Assembly (NCBI GenBank): GCA_030407315.1
Contig: JALQPE010002028.1
Location: forward strand, 246,399 to 310,398
Direction: 5' to 3'
DNA: 64,000 nt
Source: Asparagopsis taxiformis
Lineage: Eukaryota > Rhodophyta > Florideophyceae > Bonnemaisoniales > Bonnemaisoniaceae
Shown here: positions 31,278 through 41,729 of the stretch, one piece after another
Layout: the number at the start of each line of letters is the position of its first letter
Numbering within the stretch: the stretch's first letter is position 1
Notes under the pieces: model-generated
The model's input: the letters and a program-made list of their open reading frames with translations, nothing else
What the model was told of the DNA's origin: nothing
Database searches by the model: none
Translations under genes and position numbers: made by a program

Positions 31278-32768
31278 ATGTCCCCAGTTGCGCATCCATC
31301 GACAGACATCACCGTCTCTGCACCTTCAGCGAACAAGCGAGCACAAAATGAATCCGAACCGGATCGCAACTCTCAGATGTTCCCCCCACTCACGCAGTCC
31401 CAACCGCCTCTCAAACGACCCCGTCCCAACCCGCCGCCTCCAGCGCCTTCCAACAGTCGCGACGGCGCACACTGCCCGTACATGGACACCATAAATCGCG
31501 CAGTGCTCGATTTCGACAAGGAACCAATATGTGCAATATCGCTATCTTCCCATAACATCTATGCTTGCCTCGTATGCTCCAAATATCTCCAGGGTCGCGG
31601 TCCTTCTACCCATGCGTACGAACACTCCATAGAGCTTGACCATCATCTTTTCCTCAACCTAACTACAGGCGTTGTGTACTGTTTACCCGAAGGCTATCGC
31701 GTGCACGATGCGACCCTCTCGGAACTTTCAGACGTGCATACGCCCGTCTTCACTGCCCAAGACATCCTTCAGCTTGACACTGTCGTTCACAAGTTCCGTG
31801 TACAGGATGCTTCCTTGCGAATCAGAGGTGTTGTTGGCATCAACAATCTCGGTCATACCGATTACGCATCTGTGGTTTTTCAGTTGCTGTTATGTATACC
31901 GCCAATTCGTGACTTTTTGCTCCGAAAGTACGCCTCATCAACTCCCAACAATCTTGCCAGCGTAAATGATACTAATGGTCTTGAATCCGCCCTTGCGACG
32001 CTCACGAGGAAGCTTTGGGCCTCGTATGCATTTCGGGCACATGTTTCACCCCATACGCTTATGCAGCTTGTATCGCGCAATAGCAAAAACCGCTTCTCGA
32101 TTGTAAAACAGGCGGATCCTGTCGATTTCCTTGCCTGGCTGTTCAACTTCATACTGAAGTTAAACCAGAAGACTTGCGCAGGTCAAATCCCATTTAGTCA
32201 CTGTTTACGTGACACGTTTCAGGGTGAAATGCAAACGACGTCTATCGCCAAAGATGGAAAGTCAAAGTCCTCTAAAGGAATGTTTTGGTACCTTCCTCTG
32301 GATCTGCCGCCAAAGCCACTCTTCAAAGATTCGAGCGATCGCACACTTGTTGCACAAGTTCTGCTCAGTAAACTCCTCTTAAAATTTGATGGCAAGAGTC
32401 GCCATCACGTTGTGAAAACTGAGGAACAGCGTACTTATAGTATCGTTCGCTTACCCAAATATCTAATTCTTGTAATCCGTCGTTTCACCAAGACTAAGTT
32501 TGGCATTGAGAAAAACCCTTGTGTTGTGCATCTACCAGCTGACGAGCTTTGCACAGGAGACATATGTCCCAATGATACAAATGCTCGTTATTCATTAGTT
32601 TGCGCTGTTGTCCATGATGGCGATCCAAAGGAGGGGCATTACCACATTGCTGTGAAGCACGCAGCTTCGAACACATGGTTCGATCTAGATGATATGGAGG
32701 TGAAATCAACCCTATCTCAACTAGTTGGTCTGTCCAACACATACATACTATTATATGCGAGACACTAG
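31278..32768 (+). CDS. USP39: USP39/Sad1, inactive USP of the U4/U6.U5 tri-snRNP
   Basis: This is a 496-residue intronless protein. After a Pro-rich N-terminus, residues about 65-160 form a UBP-type zinc finger: CPYMDTINRAVLDFD, ACLVCSKYLQGRG, THAYEHS and HHLFLNL, essentially the Sad1/USP39 pattern. The USP domain follows. The catalytic-Cys box reads GINNLGHTDYAS; Asp stands where active USPs have Cys, as in USP39, so the protein is a pseudoprotease. The C-terminal box GHYHIAVKH keeps a His-containing strand. Sad1/USP39 is required for tri-snRNP stability and splicing, consistent with the spliced genes here. The ATG at 31278 is the first in frame; the frame opens upstream without one. Confidence 0.93.
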   Translation: MSPVAHPSTDITVSAPSANKRAQNESEPDRNSQMFPPLTQSQPPLKRPRPNPPPPAPSNSRDGAHCPYMDTINRAVLDFDKEPICAISLSSHNIYACLVCSKYLQGRGPSTHAYEHSIELDHHLFLNLTTGVVYCLPEGYRVHDATLSELSDVHTPVFTAQDILQLDTVVHKFRVQDASLRIRGVVGINNLGHTDYASVVFQLLLCIPPIRDFLLRKYASSTPNNLASVNDTNGLESALATLTRKLWASYAFRAHVSPHTLMQLVSRNSKNRFSIVKQADPVDFLAWLFNFILKLNQKTCAGQIPFSHCLRDTFQGEMQTTSIAKDGKSKSSKGMFWYLPLDLPPKPLFKDSSDRTLVAQVLLSKLLLKFDGKSRHHVVKTEEQRTYSIVRLPKYLILVIRRFTKTKFGIEKNPCVVHLPADELCTGDICPNDTNARYSLVCAVVHDGDPKEGHYHIAVKHAASNTWFDLDDMEVKSTLSQLVGLSNTYILLYARH

Positions 32769-32916
32769 TCCTAGGGACAGGTCATACCTTCGATGACACT
32801 AAAGAACATACCAATGAAAGGGGTCATTGCTTAGCTTACTGGTTTTCTTAATTGGTTGCCCTATGATTTACGACCATGGCTATCCCCTAAAATGTAGCAC
32901 TAGGAAGTGTTCTGTC

Positions 32917-34070
32917 CTATCCTGGTCTGTTGATAAGTAGTGTTCGTGCCGCGGCGAACAATGTGATCAGTAGGTTGAACACAATTCCGACTGAAGAACA
33001 TATTGCTACAACCAAGAGAAAATGACGGATATCCGCCCTCAACATGACAAGGCAATTGTCTGCATTTGCCTTCTTCGACTCGCCAGTCTTGCATTTTTCA
33101 AAATTCGACGATGATGAAGAGAGGCAGCCAGCGCAGGACTTTTTGGTCTCTGGCCGCTTTGAAATTACCTTGCACGTGTCAATGCAATAGTGCCCTGGAC
33201 ATGATCTATCTCGGCCAGATGCCAACGGTACTGAACATGTTTGATTTCTCGAGCCAGCGCATTTGTTAGAAAGCTCATAGGAGCATAGTCGATCTGGAAA
33301 AGACACAGCCATAATTTCCCAAGTAGAACGATTGATTCCATTGTTGTATGCGCTATGTAATGGTTGCATAACTGAAACCATAACAAGTGTAGCAAACACA
33401 ATACTTACAACGGTAAGAATTTCATAGACGAAGAAAGATTTCCTTCGGTCTTCGTTTTGAATGCTCAGATTCAAAGAATCGATCATTTCACGAACTCCAA
33501 TAATGATACCAGGGACTATAGTGCATAGTCCTGCCATGAAAAGGAATAAACCCATCAGCACAGGTGACTTCAGAAGGAAGCCCTTCGCTGACAAATATGC
33601 AGATATACCCCCGTTTCGCTGAGCGAGCAAAGTCCATATTGCTGAAACAATCAAACAGGCACCTACAACTGCTTTAAGGTAGTTTGCAAATCGAGCAATC
33701 TTTCTCGTTTTGTTTTCCGCACTTATTGCCTTGTGAACATCAATGGGAACTTCTGAAAACGAAAAGAACACATGTAGCTCATAGAACGAACGTTAGCTCA
33801 GCTGTCAAGTATTCTGGTACACGCCACTTTTTGTTAAGATATCAACATACCGCTTCGTTCGGAACCATATTCATACTTTATTCCTTGTAATGCAAAATTA
33901 GCATTACTATTCGTGCTATCACCCGCCATAGATTCTTTTCTCTTTTGTTCTTCTTCTTCTGCTTCAGCAAAGACCTTCTTCCGAGTCATTGCTGCACTCG
34001 GAGTTCTTCCAACAAAATGTTTTGGACTAACGAAGACGTCAACGTCTTCCCTGTCAGATTGGGCATCCAT
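32917..34070 (-). CDS. Four-TM protein with Cys-rich loop (tetraspanin-like topology), two exons
   Basis: Exon 1 is 34070-33851 and exon 2 is 33752-32917, with a 98-nt intron (GTATGT to TCAG), giving 351 residues. The N-terminal 90 residues are acidic and hydrophilic. Four hydrophobic helices lie at about 103-122, 141-165, 185-207 and 317-344. The loop between TM3 and TM4 (about 110 residues) carries some ten cysteines (CSYELSNKC, CSVPL, CPGHYCIDTC, CAGC). This is the tetraspanin layout, but the CCG motif and polar residues of TM1 are not evident, so membership is uncertain. No function can be assigned. Splicing is supported by the frame: exon 2 lacks an ATG at the right place and begins with Glu-Val-Pro. 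Confidence 0.65.
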
Positions 34071-34725
34071 AGTTCCAGAAAGTCGTCGCTTGATGATGTA
34101 ATAGCGTCAATTGCTTTCCACAGATTTCAACATTTAATGGATGCCAGCTTGATGAAAGGCACTTCCCGAGATTATCAAGGTCAATATGAAAACCGTGCCT
34201 CTCAATGGAACAGGAACCTATGCTACTAAACGTGGTGAAAGCATAGTCATCAATTTTGATCAGGCTTCCATTTATCGAAAGACTATGAAGCAACGTGAGA
34301 TTCTGGAGGCTCAGCCGAGTTGAGATGATTCCGACATATTATGTTGGAATAGTGATAGTTTCACAGTTTCTCGTGAGCCAATTCCAAATGTTCCCTCCCC
34401 TGTGTACATGATGTGAATGAGACTAATTGAGCTCGTTGATTATAATGCGGACACTGCATCATTATTACGAGACCAATATGGCGCAAAATAACTAAGAGTT
34501 TGGGGGTAAAAAACTCAAAGGAGAGCAACTACTCATGCGGACATCACTTTTTGACTTTTCGGAGCCAAGATGGGGTAAAATTTTTCTGAGCAACGGAGGA
34601 ATTTAAACATATGGCGCCATTTTCTCCTGTTGATCATCCGATTAGTAAGGCCATCAGGGGATGTTGAGGTTACGACTTTATGGATCGTTCTTTACATATT
34701 AACGACGCAATGACTTACAATAACA
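34071..34725. other. Intergenic region between the four-TM and CDF genes
   Basis: This 655-base stretch lies upstream of the four-TM gene and downstream of the CDF gene. It contains A/T-rich segments but no supported gene or RNA. Confidence 0.45.
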
Positions 34726-37569
34726 CTACATAGTTAGTTGGGCAACTACTTTGGGCTGAATAGAATCTTCTTTTGTCGATGTAGGAATGTACAACCCTTC
34801 CAGTTCGGTAGAACTACTGAAGCTGACTTGAGAGCGTTTTCGGACATGAGTAGAAGCAGATGTATCTGAAGAAACTCGTGATACTTGAATTGTACATTGG
34901 GATGCAGCCACACCCATAGAAGCAAATATAGAGCGAGCCTTGAAGAGTATGTCTCTGTCTTCGCCGTGATAATTGGCTGACACCTTCAACCGGACACTGG
35001 CGACAATACTATTCGGAGAAAGATTCCAAGCACGCAATCCCGACACAGAAATGACGCCTTCAATTTGGGACAGGCGAATTTGCGCCGCTTTCAATGCACG
35101 TTCTTTCTCAGTTGATAGTTTCAGAACCAAAACACGTCCACTACGGATGAGCAACGGAATCGCGCAGCAGATCATACCAACTGCAACGCTAGTTGCTATC
35201 AAGACATCAATGGTGTCCCAGTTGGATATGACGACAGAGACAACAGTGGTCAATGCTAAACTTGAAAAGGCCATCGTGTTGGCAACAATATGTAGATAAA
35301 TTCCCTGAACATTATGATTCTCCCTTCTGCTCTCTGGGGGAAGGAAATACAGTCCCAATGAGTTTCCGGTGACACCAATGAAACAAACCGTTAGGACATG
35401 CCAAGCCGCCATACCAGTTGATCCATTAATTCGTTCGAACGCCTCAAAAACCACTAAGACAGCGACGTAAATCAACATAATACCATTAACAAAACCACAC
35501 ACGCTCTCAAATCTAGAAAATCCATATGTGTACATTGCAGTGCTTTTCCTGGTCTTGACTCGGATAGCGAGGAGGCCAATCGCAAGAGCTACGCTGCACA
35601 GGAAGTTGTCAGCAGATATTGATATGAGACCAACAGAGTCTGTAGCTGTTGCATAGATAAGCTCCACCGTCGCCATTCCCGTTTGTAACAATAGAAAATT
35701 AAGCACTTGCCACGAAGCTTTGTTCGACCTTGACTGCGATATAAAGTCTTTCAGCACAGTAATCCTCCTGGACAATAAGCTACAAAAACGATGCCAGATT
35801 TGATTACCGCCAAGTGCGATAGATCTCATGACAATAAGGGTGATATGATTCAATTTCCCACTTCTAGAGCGTTCGTGAACTCGTGACTCGGACTGAGAGC
35901 CATGTCTGGCTAATGAGTTGGATTCCATCATAGACACGCATAGTAGTATAATTGCTGAGAGCAGCGATGAAAAAGTGAGTGGGTCACAATCGATAAAGCT
36001 TGGATGCCGTCTTAAAAGGAATATCGCAATGAAAACAGTTGCATATATTGACTTGGTCTTGGGGTAAGTTACATCAGGGTCAAGCAGCGACGTGAGCACA
36101 AGACCGCCACTTCCCATGGAGATGCCTTTTGACAAACTTCGACCATCGTGCGCCATGCTCCTAGGGGCGACACCATTTCGGAACATCTGAAGTACCATTG
36201 GGAGGAATAGGAACAATATACCGAGCCATACACCTTTCGGAAAGGCTTTTTGGATTGCAATTGTTGCATACAACTGAGGGCTCCTCGCATTAAATAAACA
36301 AACTACACATATAGCTGGAAAAAGTATGAACGTACACAAGAGAAAGACAATGCTACATACGAAGATCCATTCTCCAAGATCGTTCGTAACTCTATTGCGC
36401 AATTCAGCAGCGACACGTCCACTAAACGAAGAAGACACAGCAAGAGACACGCCAACAACTGCGGCGATTCCACGTGCTAGCATCGGTACCTCGTCATCTC
36501 CATTTGACGCATTTAGTTGTGAACGATTTTGATTCTGTTCCACCGCGGCATCTTTTCCACTACCGGTAGGGTTTTGATGCTTGGTGTCCACCACATCTTG
36601 TGGAACAGCGTTTGATGAACGATTGAGTACAGGATTTGTCAACTTTTTCGATGACATATCCAAGTCTTTTTCTTGCTGCTCTTTCACAACGGCGAGGAGT
36701 TGTCGACGGGCATTGTTTTTGGTAGCGATGGTATTCTTATCAGGCGCCACGGCATGAGGTTGTTGAGGATTATGAGGATGATGCATGTTTGCCTGAGGAG
36801 GCTTGGCTAAAGCAGAATCGACATGAAGTGAAAGGTGTTGCACGTCGGATCGATGGGTCGCTTGTGTGAAATGGAGGCTGTTGAATGTTTTTGACAAAGA
36901 ATCAACGAAATGTCTTTCTCGCACAGTTTGTGATAGTGATTTGACCTTTTCGTGGACGACTTTAGCTGCACGGGTGTGCATTAAGCGGTCTCGAACGCGG
37001 GCAGCACGCTTTCCTGGTGCCTGACCGCCGGTTGCATCGTAGGCGAGAAATGCGAGTGCGACGAGAGCGAGGAGGAAAGAGAGGAGATATGTGCGCTTGG
37101 CTCGGACAGAGGGGCGGAGATAAGCTCGGGGGCGCAGGGCGGACACGAGGGTAGGGTGGGCGCCGATGGCAATGAGAGCGCGGGCGGGGCCAATGAGGCG
37201 GATTGCGGTGAGAGTGGAGAGGAAATAGAATATGTACAGAGTGGCGAGGAGGAGGAGGGAGGTTGTGGGGATGCGACGGAGGAGATGGTGTAAAGAAGTG
37301 AGAGAAGAGGGAGAGAAGACGAGGAGGAGAAGGACAGAGATGAAGGCGGACAGAAAGGCGAAGAAGGAGATGAGGAGAAGTGAAGATGGAGCGGCTTGAT
37401 GGAGAATCGAGGCGGCGGAGAAGAAAGCAATGGATTGAAGGAGGGTTTGGGCGAGATGAGTGGATGTCGGGGTTGAACGGGGAATGGAGTGACTGCGTTG
37501 TCGGAGGCGATTGTGTCTGGGTTCAAGGCTTGGGGTTCTGCGAGAGCGCGATTCACCGCGCGCCTGCAT
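34726..37569 (-). CDS. Large CDF (ZnT5/Msc2-like) cation transporter with altered metal sites
   Basis: This is a 947-residue intronless protein. The N-terminal half has several hydrophobic helices and a Ser/Arg/Gln-rich cytosolic region; the C-terminal 330 residues form a cation diffusion facilitator domain of the Msc2/ZnT5 group (MYTYGFSRFESVCGFVNGIMLIYVAV, LHIVANT, GLYFLPP, then a ferredoxin-like C-terminal domain). CDF proteins use two His/Asp pairs. Here the TM2 pair reads Asp654-x3-Cys658 instead of His-x3-Asp, and the TM5 pair reads His760-x3-Asn764 instead of His-x3-Asp. The codons were read directly. Transport may be lost, as in human ZnT6, or the metal may differ. The chosen start is the first in-frame ATG (37569). 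A location in ER or Golgi membrane follows from relatives only. Confidence 0.8.
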   Translation of the reverse strand: MQARGESRSRRTPSLEPRHNRLRQRSHSIPRSTPTSTHLAQTLLQSIAFFSAASILHQAAPSSLLLISFFAFLSAFISVLLLLVFSPSSLTSLHHLLRRIPTTSLLLLATLYIFYFLSTLTAIRLIGPARALIAIGAHPTLVSALRPRAYLRPSVRAKRTYLLSFLLALVALAFLAYDATGGQAPGKRAARVRDRLMHTRAAKVVHEKVKSLSQTVRERHFVDSLSKTFNSLHFTQATHRSDVQHLSLHVDSALAKPPQANMHHPHNPQQPHAVAPDKNTIATKNNARRQLLAVVKEQQEKDLDMSSKKLTNPVLNRSSNAVPQDVVDTKHQNPTGSGKDAAVEQNQNRSQLNASNGDDEVPMLARGIAAVVGVSLAVSSSFSGRVAAELRNRVTNDLGEWIFVCSIVFLLCTFILFPAICVVCLFNARSPQLYATIAIQKAFPKGVWLGILFLFLPMVLQMFRNGVAPRSMAHDGRSLSKGISMGSGGLVLTSLLDPDVTYPKTKSIYATVFIAIFLLRRHPSFIDCDPLTFSSLLSAIILLCVSMMESNSLARHGSQSESRVHERSRSGKLNHITLIVMRSIALGGNQIWHRFCSLLSRRITVLKDFISQSRSNKASWQVLNFLLLQTGMATVELIYATATDSVGLISISADNFLCSVALAIGLLAIRVKTRKSTAMYTYGFSRFESVCGFVNGIMLIYVAVLVVFEAFERINGSTGMAAWHVLTVCFIGVTGNSLGLYFLPPESRRENHNVQGIYLHIVANTMAFSSLALTTVVSVVISNWDTIDVLIATSVAVGMICCAIPLLIRSGRVLVLKLSTEKERALKAAQIRLSQIEGVISVSGLRAWNLSPNSIVASVRLKVSANYHGEDRDILFKARSIFASMGVAASQCTIQVSRVSSDTSASTHVRKRSQVSFSSSTELEGLYIPTSTKEDSIQPKVVAQLTM

Positions 37570-38088
37570 GGCGACGGGAAGGCGAGAGTTGCGAGTGGTG
37601 CGATGGGCAGGAAGGAGCGAAAAAGATTGAAGAAAGGATAAATAATTTGATTTTTTACGATGATGCAACGACTGTTGTTGTACCTCCTTGGCGTTTGTTA
37701 GCGATCAATCAAAAGTAATTGTTTCAGCTCCTCATTCGCGTATCACTCGTTGAAGCGTTTGCTGCATAGGAACGGAATTGTTTGCAGGAGATGACGTGCG
37801 ACAAGTTGGCTGGCCACAACGGACCCAGCGGTCCAGTTGGCCGCTAGATGTCAACATTACAGTCAAGTGAATCAGGGAATTTCTCTGCGTATGACAAGCG
37901 GCTGCAGCGCGGCTGCCTTCATTTTTTCCCAAAACAGCGGTTTCTTTCTCAGCTGTGTCCAATCACTGAGCCGCAACAGAAACGAAAATAGCTCACCCAA
38001 ACGCCTCCCAACTCGACGTGCTGTCTACCGCATCCGCCTCCGTAATCTTGATCTCGTTCAGGTGCACTGCACACATTGTTTCCGCAGC
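37570..38088. other. Divergent region upstream of the CDF gene and methyltransferase
   Basis: This region separates two divergent genes. The methyltransferase frame continues upstream to an ATG at 37891, so part of this stretch may encode an N-terminal extension. I see no other feature. Confidence 0.4.
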
Positions 38089-38796
38089 ATGGACAACATA
38101 TTCAAACGTGCAATGTCCAGAAGAAAAGTCACAGCCGAGGACGTCCTCAACAATCCCACCTGGCCGACGCGTTGGCCGTTTTCCGCCAACGATTTCTCCC
38201 GACTCGACCCCAATCGTGATACTCTTTTCTACACGCAGCCGCGCATCGGCATATTTCACATCGATGAATTTGCAGTGCGCGCACTGACGCGCTACTACGC
38301 CAACGTGCTACCACCCGACGCGCACGTTCTAGATCTCTGCTCCAGCTGGGTGTCGCACCTGCCCGACAAGTACCAACCCGCCAGTCTGACCATTGTCGGC
38401 CTCAACAAGGAGGAGCTGGACGCAAATGCTGCCGCGACGTCGCGCGTCGTACAGGACTTGAACCAAAATCCAATACTGCCGTTTGAGGATAATAGCTTTG
38501 ACGTGATCACCAACGTGGTGTCGGTGGATTACATGACGCGACCTTTGGAGTTGTTCAGTGAGATGGGGCGTGTACTGCGCCCGGGTGGGCGCGCAATTAT
38601 GTCGTTTTCAAATCGATGCTTTCCGACAAAGGTGGTTCAAGTTTGGAGTCGAACGAGTGATTTGGAACATGTGTACATTGTAGGGTGCTATTTCCATTTC
38701 TGTGGAAAGTTCAATGCGCCAAGCGCGAGAGATTTGAAGCCGGGAGTTTTCGGATTTTCGGATCCAATGTTTGTTGTGGAAGCGACGGCGCTGTAG
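38089..38796 (+). CDS. Class I SAM-dependent methyltransferase (type 11)
   Basis: This is a 235-residue protein from ATG 38089. The methyltransferase core has VLDLCSSWVSHLP (motif I region), VGLNKEELDANAA, LPFEDNSFDVITNVVSVDYM (motif IV), LRPGGRAIMSFSNRCFPTK and HVYIVGCYFHF. This set matches a conserved family in green algae, plants and stramenopiles, with the LDLCSSW and NRCFPTK blocks as signature, whose substrate is not known to me. An in-frame ATG at 37891 would add 66 residues rich in Arg and Ser (an organelle-targeting extension); both starts are open. Upstream DNA between them has no stop, so the longer form may be real. Confidence 0.8.
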   Translation: MDNIFKRAMSRRKVTAEDVLNNPTWPTRWPFSANDFSRLDPNRDTLFYTQPRIGIFHIDEFAVRALTRYYANVLPPDAHVLDLCSSWVSHLPDKYQPASLTIVGLNKEELDANAAATSRVVQDLNQNPILPFEDNSFDVITNVVSVDYMTRPLELFSEMGRVLRPGGRAIMSFSNRCFPTKVVQVWSRTSDLEHVYIVGCYFHFCGKFNAPSARDLKPGVFGFSDPMFVVEATAL

Positions 38797-39505
38797 ATTT
38801 GTTGAATCAGGGAATACGTACGTGTTTTGGCGGATGAGGCGCAACGTGCTTGTTGTGGAAGTCGTGGCAGTGCAGCGCGGCGTGGCGCGGTGCAGTGCGG
38901 TGCGGTGTGTGGTGCGGTGCGGTGCGGTGCGGTGCGCGCTGCGGTGTGGTGTGGCGCAGCGCAGAGCGGCGCAGCGCAGCGTAGCGTAGTGTAGCGCAGC
39001 ATAGCATTGTGCAACGGCGGCATAGTGCGCCAGCATTGGTTGCGAGTTAATAATAAGGAAGGAGTTTTCTCCATCGACAAGTTTCTCCATCACGTCACAT
39101 TTAGAGCGCCGCAGTTGTAACTTGGCAATGTTTCTAGGTGGAGCTGTGCACTGCTGGCAATTGTGTGGACCACTCGAACAATAGGACCGTTTAAAAAGTA
39201 TATTATTTTTGGAAATGAATTCCATGTGTGATCTCACACGCTATCTAGGCACCCACTGGACCTCCTGCAGACTAGCAAGACCCTGCATGTCACTTGCAGG
39301 TGTGCTTTGCTGCACTAATTACTTGCACCGTCCCGCGAGAGCTGCCCTCGATTTTTCTTTTCGATCGTTTGTCTCTTCGCTTGTCCTTCTTTCCGCTAAT
39401 CAACCAGCAGCTCATCTTTCCACGCCACCTGCATTGTCACTTTCTTCCTGCCGCTCAAACTTTTGCCCTCGCTGCCTCTGCGTGCCCGCCCCCGCCCCCG
39501 CCGCC
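38797..39505. other. Intergenic region with simple repeats upstream of the hemerythrin gene
   Basis: This 709-base region has a GC-rich microsatellite block (separate entry) and, from about 39320, a C/T-rich leader. An open frame at 39209-39661 overlaps the next gene's first exon in a different frame and is rejected. Confidence 0.4.
38866..39006. repeat. Degenerate GCGGT/GCGCA simple-sequence tract
   Basis: About 140 bases consist of interspersed GCGGT, GTGCGG and GCGCAGC words without a fixed period, a decayed microsatellite. Similar, shorter TGCAC-type repeats occur near position 520. Confidence 0.75.
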
Positions 39506-41729
39506 ATGAGGGGTAGCCCGGTGCCCGCCAACTCGCCCGAGCCCGGTCACTTTGGCTGGGAACCATGTGGGTGCGTTACTTCACTTCATCCTTTTCATTC
39601 TCCACTTTTTTCCACTAGACTCACCGCTCATACCTTCCGCTCAGACTCACCATTGTCATGAAGGACGGAACACAGGTTCTCCGATGCGCAGCCGATGTTG
39701 ATAATTTGTTCGGTCTCACCGTTATGCTCGGCAGAGACCTAGCTTGGGACAGTGCAAAGGTAAGCAACTTTTCTATCCCTCTTTTTCCTGCCCCCCCATT
39801 ATTATCTCTTCCAATCACTCCCTAACCATTCCCCTCTCACCGCAATAGCGCTCCTGGAGGTGGCACAAGACCTGGCGCGTTCCAGACTGCGTCGTCACAG
39901 CAGATCCAAATACCCTCCACGGCCTTGGCGACCTCGAAGCACACTTGTCCGTTGTCTGCGCCGGCGAAAAGCCACATCAGCTTGAGGATGCAGGCATAAC
40001 CTCTTTAGACCGTTCCCAACCCTCCGCTACTCTTCAACTAGTAGACGGCTCCTGCCGCTTTTCTCGCTTACGACTTGTTGGCACCACGAGCACCTTCGGC
40101 GGTCGCCTCTTCCACTTTGTGGTTTCCATCGTCCGCCGCGAAGGTGACACTGTCACTGCGCTCGCCTCCGTTATTTCCACTGCATTTGCCGTTTATTCAC
40201 GCAAAAATGCAGACAAAAAGCGAAAAACGGTCGATCGTGAAGCCATGATGTCTGGCCGTTGGTCCGAGGGTTACTCCTTTGTACCCTTCGAACCCAAGGA
40301 ACTCGACCGTACTTTCATTAAGAAGGCTACTAATACTGACGGCATTCTTGTTGAAGAAGAAATTACCAATTCCTGGGAGGGCCTCCTTGCATATTTCCAG
40401 GCCCCCAACATTCGCTTCAAGATTCGCCATCCCCTTTTCCTCGCCATTCGCTTCAGTAATGTCTTGGTCATTTTACGTGATGCCCTGCGCTTTCCTCAAG
40501 AGAACGAGGAAGCCTTGCGATCATTTATTTGCAGTTGCGGATTTCCGCTCAATTGCGTGCGAGATCCGGCCGTCAAAATTGGCCATGGCGAGTTCTTGCC
40601 ACCCTGGCTCATTGCTTTCCGAAGCGCATCGTTGAATGAGTGCAGCCCACCAGTTCTTCAAAAGCTTGCCGAGCTGATGAAGGTCGTCAAGGGCCCAGCC
40701 CTTGGCTTTGTTCCCGACGATTCTCTCCTCCCACAACGCTATTCTGAAACCTTTGATGTCACAAGCCTTGGAAATTTGTACACAAAATTGTATGCATACG
40801 AGTTTGCCAAGGGCGATTGTCCTGGACCCGAACATGATTCAGATGTTGGCAACAGTATGAATTCCAATGGTCACAGTAGCAATACTAAGCGTCCAAAGAC
40901 AAAGGACGAGCCATTAGACACTGATGCACATGGAGACTATCCGGTGTGCAGTACATCCAACTACAATAGCGCATCAAATGTGCTATCTCCAGAGGATAAC
41001 ACCAGTGCCTCATCTCATGAACCATCACAAGCAATGCGATCAGCGTTTCAGAGTTACTTCATCTCCCTACATGCTGAGCTACGCATGCTGCTTGGCAAAG
41101 TCGTAGAACTTGCTTCTCTATGTGTAACGGAACCGTCGCCAACTCATGCCGACAACTTGCGAAGAGTTTATGAAGATTTTACGGAGGCTTTATCTGTGCA
41201 TGCCTACGTTGAAAAACACGTGTTGTTCAAGGAACTTGCCATTCGGGTTCCCAGAATCACTGAGTCTTACGAAGTCGATCATGAAATGGAGCAGGGCAAG
41301 ATCGAAGAAATTTCAAATATCATGAAAGATGTGGACCCGAAGAAGATTGCAGAACTGTTTATTAAGATATCAGAGTTGTCTGTATCGCACACGATTCACA
41401 TGCAGAAGGAAGAGTATCACCTGCTACCGTACTTTCTGGACAATTTCAATGATGAGGAAATCACGCAACTTATCGGGCAGACGAAAAGCACAATAAGCCA
41501 GTTGAGTAGTCAGCGAGATAATCGAATCAATCTGCTTAATCCAAGGCATCAAAACGCTATCGAAAGAGCGAAGGCAGCCGTTGGCCTACCGCCATCAGAA
41601 GAGCATACTGAGGAACCTCCGGAGGACATCAATGCGCATGGTAATTTCACGGAAGGAGAAGATGTGATTGCTCTGATAGATGAGATGTACAAAGATAGAA
41701 ACAGCGCTGCATATAGCGGTGTGTATTGA
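39506..41729 (+). CDS. Hemerythrin-like (HHE) domain protein with unrecognised N-terminal module, three exons
   Basis: Exons are 39506-39570, 39645-39759 and 39849-41729; introns are 74 nt (GTGCGT to TCAG) and 89 nt (GTAAGC to ATAG). The product is 686 residues. Residues about 20-180 contain beta-strand-like blocks (FSRLRLVGTTSTFGGRLFHF, then ISTAFAVYSRK), loosely recalling Ig-like DNA-binding folds. Residues about 455-560 form a hemerythrin-type four-helix bundle: His468 with Glu470, His511, His517-x4-Glu522, Asp-His-Glu, and HTIHMQKEEYHLLP. Such domains bind a di-iron centre and act in oxygen or iron sensing (FBXL5 and BRUTUS are examples). The middle is acidic and Ser-rich. A link between iron binding and transcription or chromatin is speculation. 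The C-terminal 60 residues are acidic. Confidence 0.7.

Noticed and set aside
33753..33850. TAGCTCAGCTG in the intron of the four-TM gene, resembling a tRNA A box
   Set aside because: No D-arm continuation and no T-loop (GGTTC) or acceptor stem can be paired.
39209..39661. 150-codon open frame over the hemerythrin gene start
   Set aside because: It runs in a different frame from the first exon, crosses the first intron and has no domain.
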